Numbered from the stretch's first letter, positions 1 to 13,430 are shown. The stretch is DNA of 64,000 nt from Megamerina dolium (GCA_963854835.1 OY978526.1:62000649-62064648); one strand, 5' to 3'. Notes: generated by a model from the sequence alone, not told the origin. Made by a program: numbers and translations.

Positions 1-696
1 AATCAGATAAAAACCATTCCTAATGTTATCCGCGCAATGTTATTGTTTCTCTAAAGTGTAGGGTATCCACGCTTCATTGACAACATTAAGATTGAATTAA
101 TGCCAATTACTCTTGACAATAATGCCGAATATAATTTTGCACATTTGAAATTATAGAAAAATGTATGAAATTAGATTTCGATATTATTGTACAAAATTTT
201 GAAAAACTGAATGAGACTTTCGACAATATTACAATCATTTTTAAAATAATGTCCAAGTTAAATTATGCAAAAATTACTTTTTCAACATTTTTAAATTAAG
301 AATCGAAATTTTCCATATACAAAAAATTAAAAACATTTTTTCTAAAACTCTGACAAAATATTTTGATGAATTTGTCTGCCGTTTCTATGCCAATTCTGTC
401 GTACTCTGTCGAATTGTTATCCCAAAGTCTGCCATAATATAACGAATTTTTCTTATTCGAAAGAATACAGTATGAATTTTGTAGATGTATTTTACGCTGT
501 CGAACTGTTTTATCTAAATTTTACAAAGCTATGATGATGCCGAATTATGCAGTACCCCGAAAACAACATCTGCAGAGTTCTGTCATACTCTAACGAATTA
601 TGTCGTAATCTGCATCATTTGGCATATTTATTGTAATAAAGGACACAAGATAAAGACAAACTTCTTGATATAGTAGGCGTCCATTGATCACCAGGT

Positions 697-712
697 ATTA
701 TTATTATTATTA

Positions 713-774
<62 letters not shown>
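697..774. repeat. (TTA)n microsatellite
   Basis: About 78 bp of TTA repeats with one interruption near 713. It coincides with the 3' tail of the LINE fragment on the minus strand, so it most likely arose from that tail. Confidence 0.9.
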
Positions 775-1150
775 GTAGACCAAAATGAAAATGCCCAAAA
801 GGCACTATTGTGACCGGTAGGTATTAGGCTTTTTATGAATTTAAACACTGTCTGAACTTTATTGTTCCATAATTTGTATGGAGATGGCGATGTCTTTGTC
901 TGCCAAGTGCTGGACATTCGCAGAGAATATGTTCTGAACTTTCAGTGTCCATTTCACAAAATCTACAAACATCAGTGCCCGAGAAATCTATTTTGGATAG
1001 ATGATACCTCAGGCTACAATAATCTGTGCAGTAGCCAGTTAGAGTTCGTAAGTCTGTTCGACTTAACGAAGTAGCTTGTCCGATATTCCCTTAGCTGGGA
1101 AGAGAAATTGTTTTGCTTGCCCCTCACTGGCGCTGTTTAGCCAGTGCATA
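697..1150 (-). mobile_element. 3' end of a non-LTR retrotransposon (I/LOA/R1-like) with (TAA)n tail
   Basis: Read on the minus strand, about 1130 to 850 encodes the segment that follows the RNase H domain in I/R1/LOA-type LINEs: a stretch resembling LRTLTGYC (recovered across a frame break), then a Cys-His knuckle, CRFCEMDTESSEHILCEC. The coding part stops, a short 3'UTR follows, and the element ends in a (TAA)n run on the minus strand (TTA repeats at 697-774). A TAA-repeat tail instead of poly(A) is typical of I-clade elements. The frame is broken, so this is a dead copy. It probably belongs with the RNase H fragment at 1936-3070, with unrelated DNA in between. Confidence 0.7.
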
Positions 1151-1935
1151 GTACGTCGACTAGTGGAAATAAATCGAAAATTTTGAGTCATCGATTTTGA
1201 TGGTGTCATTTTACAGAGATAAGTCAAACTGACAGCTGGTCAAAGTCGACCAAACTTCATAAAAATAAAAATGAGTGTTTATCATTTTATGGCATGAAAA
1301 AGGATAAATCACCAAAAGTCTATTTTTAAATATAGTTACTTGCTGTTTGCTGCTATAGAACAGGAATACATCATACATTATTTTGAGTTTATAATGTTTG
1401 ACACTGCAGTTACATCTTTCAATTAAGAGTGATTTTAAATTACCACACTAAAGTATGAAAAAAATAAGAATGTTAAATTTTAGAGGTGCATTTTAGTTCC
1501 TTTTTCATGCTAAAGAATGGACTTGCCATTCACTGTATCAAAATTTTCAACCCCACTCTACCCTTCTTAGACAAAAATGCAATTATAAATTCATCCAAAA
1601 TCCTTATTTATGACAAAAATTCAGCAACATAATTTTGAAAAATAGGACATACTCTCAGGATCGTATCTAATAATAATTTCATATACCTTTTTCTGGTGTA
1701 TATCATAATTATATGAATATCAAAACAAATGCCTAAAAGAATGGTATGTTTTCGTACAAAAAAATCCTTTTTTAACATTTTGTTGTAGTTGTAATAAGAA
1801 TTTTATTAATGTTATATGCTTAAAAGAATCTGACATTTTTGATCTTCAAACCTCACAATAAAATGGATAATGGTGTTCGAAGCACAAAATACCAGGCATT
1901 TACGATATTAAAAATAATATTATAACCGTCAAAAA
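1150..1935. other. Non-coding DNA separating two LINE fragments
   Basis: No reading frame or family motif was recognised. The stretch lies between the RNase H part and the Cys-His knuckle part of what looks like one retrotransposon, so it may be an insertion or simply decayed element sequence. Confidence 0.4.
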
Positions 1936-3070
1936 TCAAGTTTTCAAACCTGGATTATTACAGAAGTATAAGGTCCACAGAAATAATAATTTCAGATTTG
2001 CGATCAGTAACCTAAAATTTACTAATATATGAACCATCTTTGAAATCCAACCGCTCCTTCGATTTTTGTCCACTCGTTGTATGGGATCAACGCACCGTGG
2101 AGTGGTTCGCAAATTTGTTTTTTGCCCTTGTACGACAGCTTCGTGACTTTGTAAGTCCACAAAAGGGCTCAGGGCTCCTCCTCGTTTGGCTAGGCCTTCC
2201 ATTTCATTACCCTCATGTCCTTCATGTCCGGCGATCTACCCCCATACTTCAGTATTAGAGTTGCCTAGTATATTAAGAAGTTTTTGGCAGTCGTCTACCA
2301 TTTTTGTGCTTATTGTAGCTGATTGTAGGTCTTTCAGTGCCGCTTGACTGTCTGACAGAATGTAAATGTGTGCTTTTGTCATTTTTCTACGAACGCAATT
2401 TCAATGGCGTATATTTCCGCTTGAAAGATGGTTGAGCAAATACCCATTGGAATAGATTTTTTGAATCTCGGGCTATTTACGCCCACCTCTGTCCTACCAC
2501 TCTCTAATTTTGATCCATCAGTAAACCAAATCTGGGCTCCTGATTTTAAGTTAGTAAAATATATCTCCACACCTCACGGTTATTGCTGATAAACTGAAAC
2601 TTTCTGAAGAATACTAGTTTTGAAGATAGTGTACCAATTCTTTTCATAATGGGACTATGCACAAAACTTTCTAAGATTTTTAAATGTCCTTTAATATTTT
2701 CGCTTTTGAATCCGGAGATTCCCGGTAATCGTAAGGCACCAAACAACGGTGGGACAACGTTTCATTGCCCCCGTAATGCTGACACAAACAAGACGGCATA
2801 GTTTGCTGATGTCAGTTGCTGCTTTCTTTTGTTTAACTTTTGGGCCAGAAATGCATAGGTGACCATGGGTCTGACAACGTATGTCATTTTGGGATTTAAT
2901 CCCTAGGTCTAATCAAACAGCTTTGTGCAGGATAAGAATGCCCTAGTTTCTTCTGTGATGGCTTTCTCAAGATGTAGGTTCCAAGTTAGCATTTTATCGA
3001 GAACTGCGCCTAGATAGTTCGTTTTGATGGAAAATTGAAGTGTGGTTTCACCTAGAATAGGACATGTAAG
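1936..3070 (-). pseudogene. LINE ORF2 fragment: end of reverse transcriptase plus RNase H (I/LOA/R1-like)
   Basis: Minus-strand reading, in several frames, gives in order: an RT thumb-like piece with TNYLGAVLDKMLTWNLHLEK (about 3030-2970), a divergent linker, an RNase H start with IWFTDGSK (about 2530), FQAEIYAIEIA (about 2400), ILSDSQAALKDL (about 2350-2320) and the RNase H end GHEGNEMEGLAKRG (about 2200-2160). The catalytic Asp, Glu, Asp and the GHxxxxGNE motif can therefore be traced, but frameshifts and stops separate them. The RNase H domain points to the I/R1/LOA/jockey side of the non-LTR tree. Strongly decayed; no function expected. Confidence 0.75.
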
Positions 3071-6000
3071 ATTAGATATAGTTTTTTGTCATTCATATAT
3101 TGTGACAGGTTTATAAGTTCGAAAATTAAATTATACTATAGTACATTTTCCTTTTAAAAACCAGAAATATTATCACATCTTTAGAGTTTGTTTTTTTAAT
3201 TTTCTATTTTGAAACTATTTGAAGCACTAACCAAAAATGGTTCTCAACAGTTCATTTTGAGATATTTTGTTAAAAATACTAAAAATAAAAGAATAAATAT
3301 AAATTAAATAAAAAAATATAAAAAGTAAATGATTCATTCTTCTCATTCTCAGCCTTTGTATGTATTTGTGTGATTTTTTCTCTCAGTGTAGAAATTCAAA
3401 CAACATCTGTACTCAGAGAAATCAAATACAAGCAACTTGTACAATACAAACACAACCATATGCACTATGCGTGTGTGCATGATAATGGTGCTACATGCCA
3501 TTTAAAGCTAGGATTAAGAATGACTGTTGTAAATGTAACAAAACAGTTGAAATATACAGCTGTCAAATGTCAAATATTTGAAATAAATGTGACAAAATAC
3601 AACATGATGAAATCATACACAATTACAATTACATATTGAGATGGATTATTCATAATTACAAAGCTGTGCAATAAAAACATAAGATGAGTTTAGCTTTATG
3701 TTAGAGTTTCAATTGTAAGTGAAACAATTTTAAATATAAATGGATTCTTAAAATTTGCAAATATATAAAAGAAAACAAAATGAGATTAGTTTGGCTAACA
3801 GTTCTGATTAACATGATTAAAGTATTAGATGTCCAAGAGACGTTTAACTTCGTCAATCTTCAGACTATGTATAGAAAAGTTGAAAGTTGAAATTAATCAG
3901 TTTAAAGTGTTGCCTCAAATTATTAAAGCCAGAATGCCTCTCTTCAAAATTTCAAATTTTGTGGAAATGCAACGGAAATGATAAGATTCTTGCAGCAATT
4001 GTAGACGGGCAAGAGAAGGGCGTAATAAATTTGCATATTTTTTTTCGCATAAAAACAAAATGTTTATTGCTGTTTCCCTTCCATTTTTGCTTTTTTTTGT
4101 ATGTTCTCACTTGAGCACAGATGCCGCTATGAAGACAAGCACTTAAAATATGAAATAAAACCGTTAATATAAGAGGAACAACAACAATAAGCACAAGTGT
4201 ACAATATATGGCATACCGCCTTAATTGTTTTTCATCATGAACTTTCGCAAAGACGTACTTGTTTTCTAACTCCTTCCCATTTTGTGTTATGACACTTACC
4301 AAAAATAGAAATAATAAAAATCTTTGCTTAAATTTATGATATACGTTAGCCTTTAAATATTATTCACTTGGCTACTTTTTTGTTTGTGTATGTCGTTTTT
4401 GCTTCCAGCTATTCATACATACGGTTATGATACGATACGTATGTTTTGCGCAAGCAATGAAAAACACAGAAAATTATGCTAAGGGTGATGGTGCTATAAA
4501 ATAATATTATAATGCAAATACAGAGAAGGAAGCTAAGAAATGAGTAGACTTAAAAACTAATTAGCACCTTTAAGAAGAAAATATGTACATATGTGTATGT
4601 AGTAGTTGTAGTTCGTATAAAAACACATTAGAGGTTCACCGGTACCATGTTTAAATTATGTTATATACGTATTAATAGAGCAAAGGAAATGTAAATGTTA
4701 CAATACTACACGGTACAAGAAAACAAACAAGCTAACTGAAAAATGCTTTAGAAAAGGGTAATTTGATTTACATATTTTTATACGTTCTTTTTATAATCCT
4801 TTTAGAAAACATCAGTTTTGTCGGAGCCAACGTTGTTCTTGACACATTATTACAAAGGAAATTTATTACCAAGTCGAAAAGGATCAAATTTAAAAGGGCA
4901 CGTAAGGAACATGTACATCTTCTTAGAGTCAAATGCATAACGTAAAGCTAAATAGATGCAAGGGTTGAAAAAAATACAGATGAGATGCGATTTAGAAGTG
5001 AATAAGAGGTTTCACGTCTATTTCGTGAATAATATAAAAAAAAAGCTTTTGATCGGTTAATGAATGTCACAAAAATAATAATGAAAAAATTTTTGGCAAA
5101 TGTTTCGATATAATGCAAAATCTTATCGACATCACATTCTTTAATATACCAACCCACCGATCCACACGATGCTTAGCACATCGTACTTTTTTAAACAAAT
5201 CTAAAAGGTTTTGTATGATTTTGGTCGTGTTTGAATTGTCTGCAGTTTGAATTTCGTTTTGTCTGAATTAAACAAAATTTTATTCTGACTGTCTGACTGT
5301 CTGTAGTATGGGATGCTCATATTTAAAATTAGAAAGTAAATATTTAAAATTCCTTCTTTTTTTGTTTTATTGTAAAATAATATAACTATATTTTGCTGAA
5401 TCTATAGTAATAAGTGAAGAATAAATAAAAGAGATTCAGGCAATCGTCTAATTCGATATCCCCCATTTTCTATTATAGAACATTTAAGATTCGAAATTAC
5501 GAAAATACATTAAGCCTTCTCGCAAACTAATTAAAAACTTTCATTACCGACAAACAACAAGATGTGGCCTTTATCCTTTTTATATTGCCCAACAAATCGC
5601 TAAGAATTTTCAATGTTAAGTAATTTCCGGCATTTACTCAAATGCATACAATAACAACAGACTCTTTATATGGACGTTCATTTATCCATTTATCCATCCA
5701 TCCATCTATCCATCTGTCCATCTCATAAAGGTGCAAAGTTATTTATACATAAATGTAATGGTGGGTGGTATGTAGGATTTTAGTCTGTAAACCCAGCTTA
5801 TACATAGATACATGTATTTATAGTGCGCCGTATAGTCCACCGCCCACACCATTAACCAATGTCATCAATACCGTAACAATAACAACAACAATTGGCGAGA
5901 GCAAAATTAACAGCAGTCTCGAAGTAGATATGATTTGGTATTTTACAACAAGATTCTCAATAAATTCAATAGCCAATGGGGTCTCTTAATGGATACTCTT

Positions 6001-6480
6001 AATGCCACAAGGGATGAAAATAAAGTGGAATGCTAGCTAAATAAAGTACTTGCAAAACAACAGCGGCGACAACAAAAACGAATTACTTAAATTAATAGAA
6101 TTAAGACGACTATAGATACCAGTCTTTAGCCACATCTCAATCAAACGCTATACTTATGAAAGCAACAAAACAAAGGAGAGAGTTACAATATATTTCTTAA
6201 CATTTTTATGACAATATTTCCTTACGTCACCCGAATATTTAAATTTGGTTTTATTACTGTCACAGGAGTAATGGAAACAATTGAAATCTTCGACGGCTGT
6301 TTTTTTTTTCTACTTTCAAAGAATTTACGACCGTAAGCCTTATTTATAGCTTTGAAATGTGTATAGTTTAAATAGAAATTCTTAAATTGGATTTACAACA
6401 ATTTAATTACTTTTGCAGACGATGTCAACAAAATGTAAAGAAAATTTACGATATAAAATTTATGATCACTTTAAAGCGGA
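3071..6480. other. AT-rich non-coding stretch
   Basis: No supported gene. A minus-strand frame at 3952-4302 contains a hydrophobic run but has no ATG and lies over simple AACAA-type sequence. A short run of TCCATCCA/TCTATCCA repeats lies near 5690-5725. Confidence 0.5.
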
Positions 6481-6504
6481 AATATAATTTAACTTTATTG
6501 TATG

Positions 6505-6660
6505 CTGCTGTAGCTTAGTGGTAAACTCAATAACTTGTTTTTCAATCATAACTAAAATGTTGTTGCTTGCAAACGATTCCCTTAGGACAGCAAACCACCA
6601 AAAAGCTGTCGAAAGTGCCGAAATATTGCTTGGCGTAAGCTAATATACAATAGAAATGTG
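6505..6660 (+). repeat. Possible degraded tRNA-derived (SINE-like) sequence
   Basis: TAGCTTAGTGG at 6511-6521 is a perfect match to the internal A-box consensus of RNA polymerase III genes. About 30 bases downstream, TTCAATC at 6541-6547 resembles a weak B box. No cloverleaf could be drawn, so it is not a functional tRNA. It may be a decayed tRNA-derived repeat or a chance match. Confidence 0.25.
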
Positions 6661-8341
6661 CAAGAGTTTCCAAAACATGCTTACGAAATGCTTACAAAAT
6701 GCTTATGATTTGAATTTTGTTATTGGTTGGTACTATGATTTTAATAAAGAGCAGAGTGCTTATTATTATTATAAATTAGTTCGTTCGCGCCAAAAGATCC
6801 AACGTTGGAAATCAAAGTAGGCAAATTATTGCTCCGTGTAAGTATTTTGCAAATGTTTGGTTATTAATTGGAAATAAACATTATTGTATCAGTAAGTTAT
6901 TTGTAGTTGATGCTTCCATTTAATAAGCAAGCGTTTCCGAATCCCAGTATAATATGAAAGATGTTTCAAACTTACGTATGTAAGCTTAATGTAAGTGGCT
7001 TTTTGTTGTTGTTTTGTTACTCAAATGCTCCAGAGTTTTGAATTGTGATTTTTGTATAGTAGGGCGTGTTAAATTAGTAAGCCTAAAGAAAAGTGGCAAA
7101 TCGTATAATAAAAAAATAAACATGCTAATAACTTTAAGGAACCATTGATCTAAAATCAGTTTTTACCGAATTTTACTTAATATGAATATCATATCATTAT
7201 TTCAAGTACGCTTTGACACAAATGATTAATTGTTTACTATGTTCTACCTACTAAGTTCTAATGATGTTATCATTGTTGTGTTAAAATATAATTAATCATG
7301 AATAATCATTATAATCATTTTGCAATTTTTCAATCTCTCTTTCTCTTTCTCTCGTAAAAATACATCACTTTCTTTACTATTGTAATCAATATTTTTGTTT
7401 TTCTGATTTTGTATTAATGTGAAAGGATGTAAATCGAAATGAGAACTAATAAATATATGAATTAATCATTCGTGAATTGTAAATTCAAATCTAACTTATA
7501 TTGTAACGGGTTAATTAAAATGAGCAATTTTGCAATATACATATTTAAATCTATTGCAATATTTGAATAGGTGGTCATAAAATCTTTGTCATTAATTATT
7601 GCAATTATTCTGTTTTTAAATATTTTAAAGAATATTCTTTTTTCTTAATGTGTTTACATTATACGTATTAATAATTTACAACTTGAACGTGCACAACCTC
7701 TGCACATTTCAAATTCAAGCAAATGCATTAAATTTTATCCTTAACCTCGCCCCACTGTCTCATTAGGCCTTTGATGACGTCGTCCAAAATGATTTAACAT
7801 CAGCAACAGTTAATGTCATAAACTTAATTGCATCAACCTTTTTGAGTTTGCTGGCCAACAGTACTGTCTGTAGTAGTATTAAATACTATGTATGCATACT
7901 TATCAAACCATAGCATAGAGAAGAGCATGAACAAATGCAGATACTTCCGACAACGTGTCCGGTAATAATTTGCAACTTTTGCTCAAAATGAAAATCTGTT
8001 ACAATGAATTACTGAATTACTACTTACTGCACATAGATAGATTTTAATAGGGACAAACAGAAGGAAATATTACTGGCATGCATAGTACGTACATATGTTC
8101 TTTGCTATAAATTCTTCACTCTCTGACATTTTAGGTTATGATCGTTAAAAGTTATGCATGCTAGTTGGAACACCTGAAATTCTGTAAATACTTTGTTATG
8201 TCCATCATAAAAATATGATTTTTAACTATCGTCATATTGTTATTATCGTTATTAATTAGAATGTCGAAATATGGCATTTAATTTGTAGCATTCCTTCGAG
8301 TGATTTTATAATATCATAGTATAATAACATATAAGTTGTAA
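6661..8341. other. AT-rich non-coding stretch
   Basis: No coding frame, RNA gene or repeat was recognised in this interval. Confidence 0.5.
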
Positions 8342-8457
8342 TAAAGGGTTATCCATTTCGCGGTTTCAAAAATATAGGGCTAGAATTCGACATCTGTCAA
8401 ACTGAGTTGTTAAAACAATTTCTTTCTTTTTCAGTTCCAAGTCTGACATTTGCGAAA

Positions 8458-9695
8458 ATGGATCGCTTAACTATCGCACAACGCATTAAAATTGTAAAAA
8501 CCTACTACAAAAATGGTGATTCTGCCACAGCCACATATCGTGCTTTAAGAGGAGATTATGGTTTACATAATCGTCCAACTACGCAAGCAATTGGCAAAAT
8601 TGTGAAGAAATATGAAGAGATTGGATCGGTTACAGATATTGTAAGGCCTCTGCATCATCGTTTCGCTCGTACCACCGAAAATATCGCTGCTGTAAGTGAA
8701 AGTGTTGCCGAAGACCCGAATGTGTCGATTCCTCGTCGTTCTCAGGAATTAGGACTGTCTTAAGGCACATTATGGCGTATTTTGCATTTGGATCTACACC
8801 TACATCCATATAAAATCCAGCTCACAAAACAACTGAAGCCAGCTGACCATTCACAACGTCGTAGATACGTCGAATGGGTGCTTGAACAACAGGCGGTGGA
8901 CGGCGATTTTTCGACCAAAATTTTCTTCAGCGACGAAGCACATTTCTCACTCGGTGGGTATGTTAACAAACAAAATTGTCATATTTGGGGTTCTAAAAAT
9001 CCTCAAGTAATTGAAGAGAGGCCACTACATCCACAAAAAGTCACTGCTTGGTGCGCTCTTTGGTCCGAAGGTGTGATTGGACCTTACTTCTTCGAAAACG
9101 ACGATGGAACGACAAAACAAACAAAATTGTCATATTTGGGGTTCTAAAAATCCTCAAGTAATTGAAGAGAGGCCACTACATCCACAAAAAGTCACTGCTT
9201 GGTGCGCTCTTTGGTCCGAAGGTGTGATTGGACCTTACTTCTTCGAAAACGACGATGGAACGACTGTCACCGTCAATTCGGAGCGTTATGGTCATATGAT
9301 AACTGACTTTTTTTTTGCCTGCTATTAAAGAATACGACTTAGAGAATATGTGGTTTCAACAAGACGGTGCCACATGCCACACAACTCGAGCGAATATGGC
9401 TTTATTGCAAGTGAAATTTTCTGGCCGCGTAATTTTTCGTCGTGGCGATATCAAGTGGCCACCAAGATCATGCGATTTGACACCGCTTGACTTTTTTTTG
9501 TGGGGCTACGCGAAAGACCGTGTTTATGCAGATAAACCTTTAACTCTTGAGCACCTAAAAACCAACATTCGTCACGTTATGGCTGAGATACCGCCCAATA
9601 TGTGTCAAAAAGTGGTCGAAAATTACCTCAAAAGAATCGATGCTTGCAACAATTCGCGTGGTGGTCATTTAAATGATGTAGTATTTCACACATAA
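8458..9695 (+). pseudogene. DD41D transposase, copy 1 (inactivated)
   Basis: Starts with MDRLTIAQRIKIVKTYY at 8458 (an upstream in-frame ATG at 8407 is less likely, because copy 2 also supports the MDRL start). The N-terminal part is a paired helix-turn-helix DNA-binding region. Catalytic motifs are FFSDEAHF (first Asp, about 8930), WFQQDGATCH (second Asp, about 9360) and PLDFFLWG (third Asp, about 9490). Three lesions are visible: a TAA stop at codon 102 (8761-8763), a 151-bp tandem duplication (units start 8965 and 9116) that shifts the frame, and an extra T in the T-run near 9308-9316 (9 Ts against 8 in copies 2 and 3). Ends with GGHLNDVVFHT at 9695. Non-functional. Confidence 0.92.
8965..9266 (+). 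repeat. 151-bp tandem duplication inside the transposase relic
   Basis: The unit beginning AACAAACAAAATTGTC at 8965 recurs at 9116 with no visible difference. It is absent from copies 2 and 3. 151 is not a multiple of three, so it breaks the frame after the first catalytic Asp. Confidence 0.92.
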
Positions 9696-9802
9696 TGTCA
9701 ACGTTCAAACTTTATAATAAAAAAGAAATATCATGATAAAAAATATTTTATATGTGTTTTATTTACATTTACTTTTGAAACCGCAAAATGGATAACCCTT
9801 TA

Positions 9803-10068
9803 TATAAAGTTTAGCTTTTTATATCATTAAAGTGTTGTTTTTTTTATTAAAAGTAAATTTTAGAGTTTTAATTAATTTAATTAAATCAATTTTTTTTTTC
9901 TGGTTATATACATTTTATTGAATCTTCCAAAAAATATCTTAGAACTAGCAATAAATCTTCATAGTATAGTATTTAACAATTCACTTTTGAATTCATATCA
10001 TTCATTAGCAACTTCCCAATGCCAGTGCTTTGAGTAGTTATGGTATCTGAAAAGAAGTAGCACAATAC
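9803..10068. other. AT-rich non-coding spacer
   Basis: Nothing recognised between the DD41D element and the jockey-like fragment. Confidence 0.5.
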
Positions 10069-10780
10069 TTAAGTAATCGTGTAATTAATAAATTTATAAA
10101 CTAAATTGAGGCTAAGCGCATCCTTTCGCTTCAGGCGGGTGTGCACTTGATGCTGTAGTAGGCGCCTCGCTAATGCATTGGGATGCTTGTCTAGGTTTGC
10201 TAAGTAGGATTCAGCAAGACGAGAAAGTTCTTCAGTTACATACGGGATATGTAAATCTCTGTGGAGATTAACGTTTTTAATATTCCAAGGAGCATTGGTA
10301 ATAATTCGCAGGATTTTCCATTGAGCTCTTTGCACCTTTTCGACGTTCGAGCTTTTCGACGTGAAGCAGTACCCCAGAGTTGGATACCGTAGGTCCATAT
10401 GAGTTTGATAATGATTTTGTTGAGTAGAACTTTGTAGTCTAGTTTGAGCTGTTCAAAAGCCAGTTTAACTCGTTTATTTTGAGTTTTATCTGAGTAACTT
10501 TTCCACTTATATGCTTTGCTCAAGTAAGTCTGCGATGTAAATGTATTCCTAGATATTTAGTTTCTGGCGCCTGAGGGATCGGTTTAGAATTAATTTGCAC
10601 AGGGGGACAAGAACTCCTGCATAGAGTAAATGTGACATGGACGCATTTGGATTCATTGACTTTGATTCTCCAGCAATCAAGCCATGTTGGCGTGTACTTG
10701 GAGAAGTTTTGACGCCTCTTACAGATTTGTGTGATTACACAAATGGCTGTTAAATACATTGCTAGAAGTTTTTATATGAT
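10069..10780 (-). pseudogene. Jockey-like LINE reverse transcriptase, C-terminal fragment
   Basis: Minus-strand frames give, in order, WRIKVNESKCVHVTFTL, IPQAPETKYLGIHLHRRLT, a stretch with IWTYGIQLWGTAS, then VEKVQRAQWKILRIITNAPW and HPNALARRLLQ. This order (KYLGI.LDRRLTW, then YGIQLWG, then KIQR.QSKILR) is the C-terminal part of jockey/X-element ORF2. The catalytic FADD box is not present, so the copy is 5'-truncated near 10780. At least two frame changes separate the pieces. Dead copy. Confidence 0.85.
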
Positions 10781-13430
10781 ATAATATGTGCAACCTACAC
10801 TCAAGAATTCAAAAGTACTTATCACACAAAAGTTTGAACATATCGTATGTAATACAGAGCTCATATGATTCGATATACGTTTTCAACCTTCCAATATATC
10901 TTGTGTGGTGATATGAAAATTTATTTTTAATTTTTAATACTAAATTTTCTTAAAATATGCGTAAGTAATCCAAATCATGATCTAAATAATCATTATGAAA
11001 GACAATTGACATTGGAATTACTTTGGAACTGAAGTGACTGAAATAACTACAGAATAAAACATATTGTGTGTATATATTTTGTAAACACTTTTTACACTGC
11101 ATATCTCATTGATTTAGAAAATTATAAATAGTTGAAAAAAAAAAAACGTTTGTTTACATCAACACTTCACATTAATATAAGTACAAATGTAAGAATGTAA
11201 GTATCTACTTTACACTATACGTTAGTTGATAATCAAATTTGTAAATGACTGTTGTTATTATTACTATTTTCAATCTTTTTTTTTTGTGATATTGCGACAC
11301 ATACAATAAGTTTTTCGGAAAAAGAAAAAGAAAAAGCCAAAATCAACAAAAACTTTTCTTTATTTCGTTGCTGTTATTGTCTACGTACCATATTATCTTC
11401 TATTGTATCATATTGTATCTATCTATGTTTTGTACATGATCTAAGTATGCAGCTCTAAATACTTACAACCATAAAACTTGTAAAACTTTTTCCAAAGTAA
11501 TTTGAATACAAAATCTTTTATATTAACAAGTTTTCAAACTATACGAATGTATTTATATACATACTAAGGATTACACTGAGACTAGTGGTATATAGTATAT
11601 AGGTGTCTATATGGATTTTTAGTGCAGAATTTGGAATGAGAAGTCATTTTTAGATATGCAGAAATAGAAAAGCTTAAAACCGAAATTCGGCATATATACT
11701 ATCCAATATTTGAAATCCATTGGCAACAATGGATTCCCGTCATGTTTTCAAAATCGCACTCTTGTAGTATAATCTAACTAGGTAAGTACTTGAAGAAATT
11801 AATCCTACTATGACTTCATACAGTTCCAGACCAGCAGCAATATAAAATGTTAAAGTTTTCATTCGTAGATTCATTCGTACATAATATATTCGCTTAGCAT
11901 GTCAGAATTTCATATCAGAATTGTTTTACTCGTTTGATTTTTATTTTCTCTTTTTTGAAAACTTTTGCCATCATCGTTAAATTTGTGATAAGCATAAGTG
12001 ATGATTTCAAAATATTAATGTGCAAATTAATTTGAATAGTTATTCCTGGGAGTGTACGTACGTACACTCACATTTACATAGGTTATGTATATAAAATATT
12101 CATATTTATAGTATGTATACATTAGGGGCTTATAATATATCTGCGGTTGAAACTTTATGCCCTTCTTTCTGGAATTTTTTAATAGAAGAGAAAAAAGATG
12201 TATAAAATTAAATAAACAAAATTTATGCCAAGGGACATTTTTGTGGTAGTGTTAATGTCATGTTTTCAGATAACGATAATAGGATGAGATATAAAATTAT
12301 AAAGAATTTATAATATACAAAGTTTTAAAATTAAGTAAAAGTAGTATTGTTCTTTAAATGTCAACAGTGAATTCAAGTCGTTGGTTTCGTATGTCATGCA
12401 GTTTTATATACAATATATGTATAGAGTTTTTGGCAAATGAGGAGGAGAATGAGACATTTTATATCTGATATTTGATACTTAATATCTGATATCTAATAGC
12501 TATTACCTAATAGCAGATACCTGATGTCCAATATCTTATATCTGGTTAATCTGTAAGGCACCAACCAACCCATCTATATATCCTATACACAAACTCCGGC
12601 GCCAGAAACCCAATACATGTACTACGTCAACTCAACAAACATTTAACCAATATCTCGGTAAGAGAAGCGAAGTGATTACTATAATTCTACAATTAGGCGT
12701 AATTCTTACATCAAGATTTCTAACCTGATACATTTTTATTAACCTTCTATGACAACTATCTTTGCAAGACGAACGTATTATTATTTACTTGTGTAAACTT
12801 ATATAGTACTTAAATAGTATTTTCGTTATTGTAAGTTCATAAAACTTCATATGAGTAAGAATTTGCTTAGATAGAAAGTGTTTAATTGATTTCAGTCATA
12901 TATCATTGATAATATAGCATACAATTAAATTCAATTAATTGTAACATATTATATAAATTTTTAAATATGCTACTCATTCCCATTTAGTTGTATATTTATA
13001 CATATGTACTTGTATTATGTACGTGTAATCAAACATATCAACACAGACATATATTTCGTATGTTTAAAGCAGAAGCAGTAAATACATATAAGCGCTGACA
13101 CCGCAGACCACCTATGATATTTGTGTAATTAATTGATTTAATTAATGAACATATGCTCATTTACTTGAAATCCCTTTGTAATGCAATTTCTTTTGATTGA
13201 AGTTGTATAAAATAAAACTCTGGTATAACTATATACTATATATCCTGATTGTATATGGATGCTACAAGTTTAGATATTAGCAGGGGAATTTTTATAGAGT
13301 CAGATTGAATTGATACAATATTTAGTAGAGATGTGTATTGGAACTTTAAAACCTCTTGTAGATATGTATGTATCTGTCTAAAAGGAATGCAAACAAAATT
13401 TAATTCAAGCGTTTTCTACCAAATAAGTAC
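10781..13430. other. AT-rich non-coding stretch
   Basis: No gene recognised. A cluster of degenerate TATCTGATA words lies at 12462-12545. Confidence 0.5.
12462..12545. repeat. Degenerate TATCTGATA repeat cluster
   Basis: Loosely repeated words such as ATATCTGATA, TTGATACTTA, ATATCTGATATCTAATAG and ATACCTGATG follow one another. The reverse complement (TATCAGRTATCA type) recurs at 34660-34860. Confidence 0.45.

Larger units (their letters stand above)
8344..9800 (+). mobile_element. DD41D mariner-like element, copy 1 (rosa-type)
   Basis: A complete element flanked by TA dinucleotides (8342-8343 and 9801-9802). Inverted terminal repeats of about 28 bp begin AAGGGTTATCCATTT; the 5' and 3' repeats differ by one base (C/T) within that length. 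The interior carries a transposase relic in the same orientation. Length is 1457 bp, enlarged by a 151-bp internal tandem duplication. Two close relatives lie at 24694-25984 and 49125-50404. The D-41 residues-D spacing in the transposase places it with the rosa-type branch of the IS630-Tc1-mariner superfamily. Confidence 0.93.

Noticed and set aside
3952..4302. 116-codon minus-strand frame with a hydrophobic run resembling a membrane segment
   Set aside because: No ATG at its start, the hydrophobic run is read from AACAA-type simple sequence, and no supporting exons or family were seen.
6505..6580. Functional tRNA gene
   Set aside because: An A-box match exists but no cloverleaf or proper B box could be found; kept only as a low-confidence tRNA-derived repeat.
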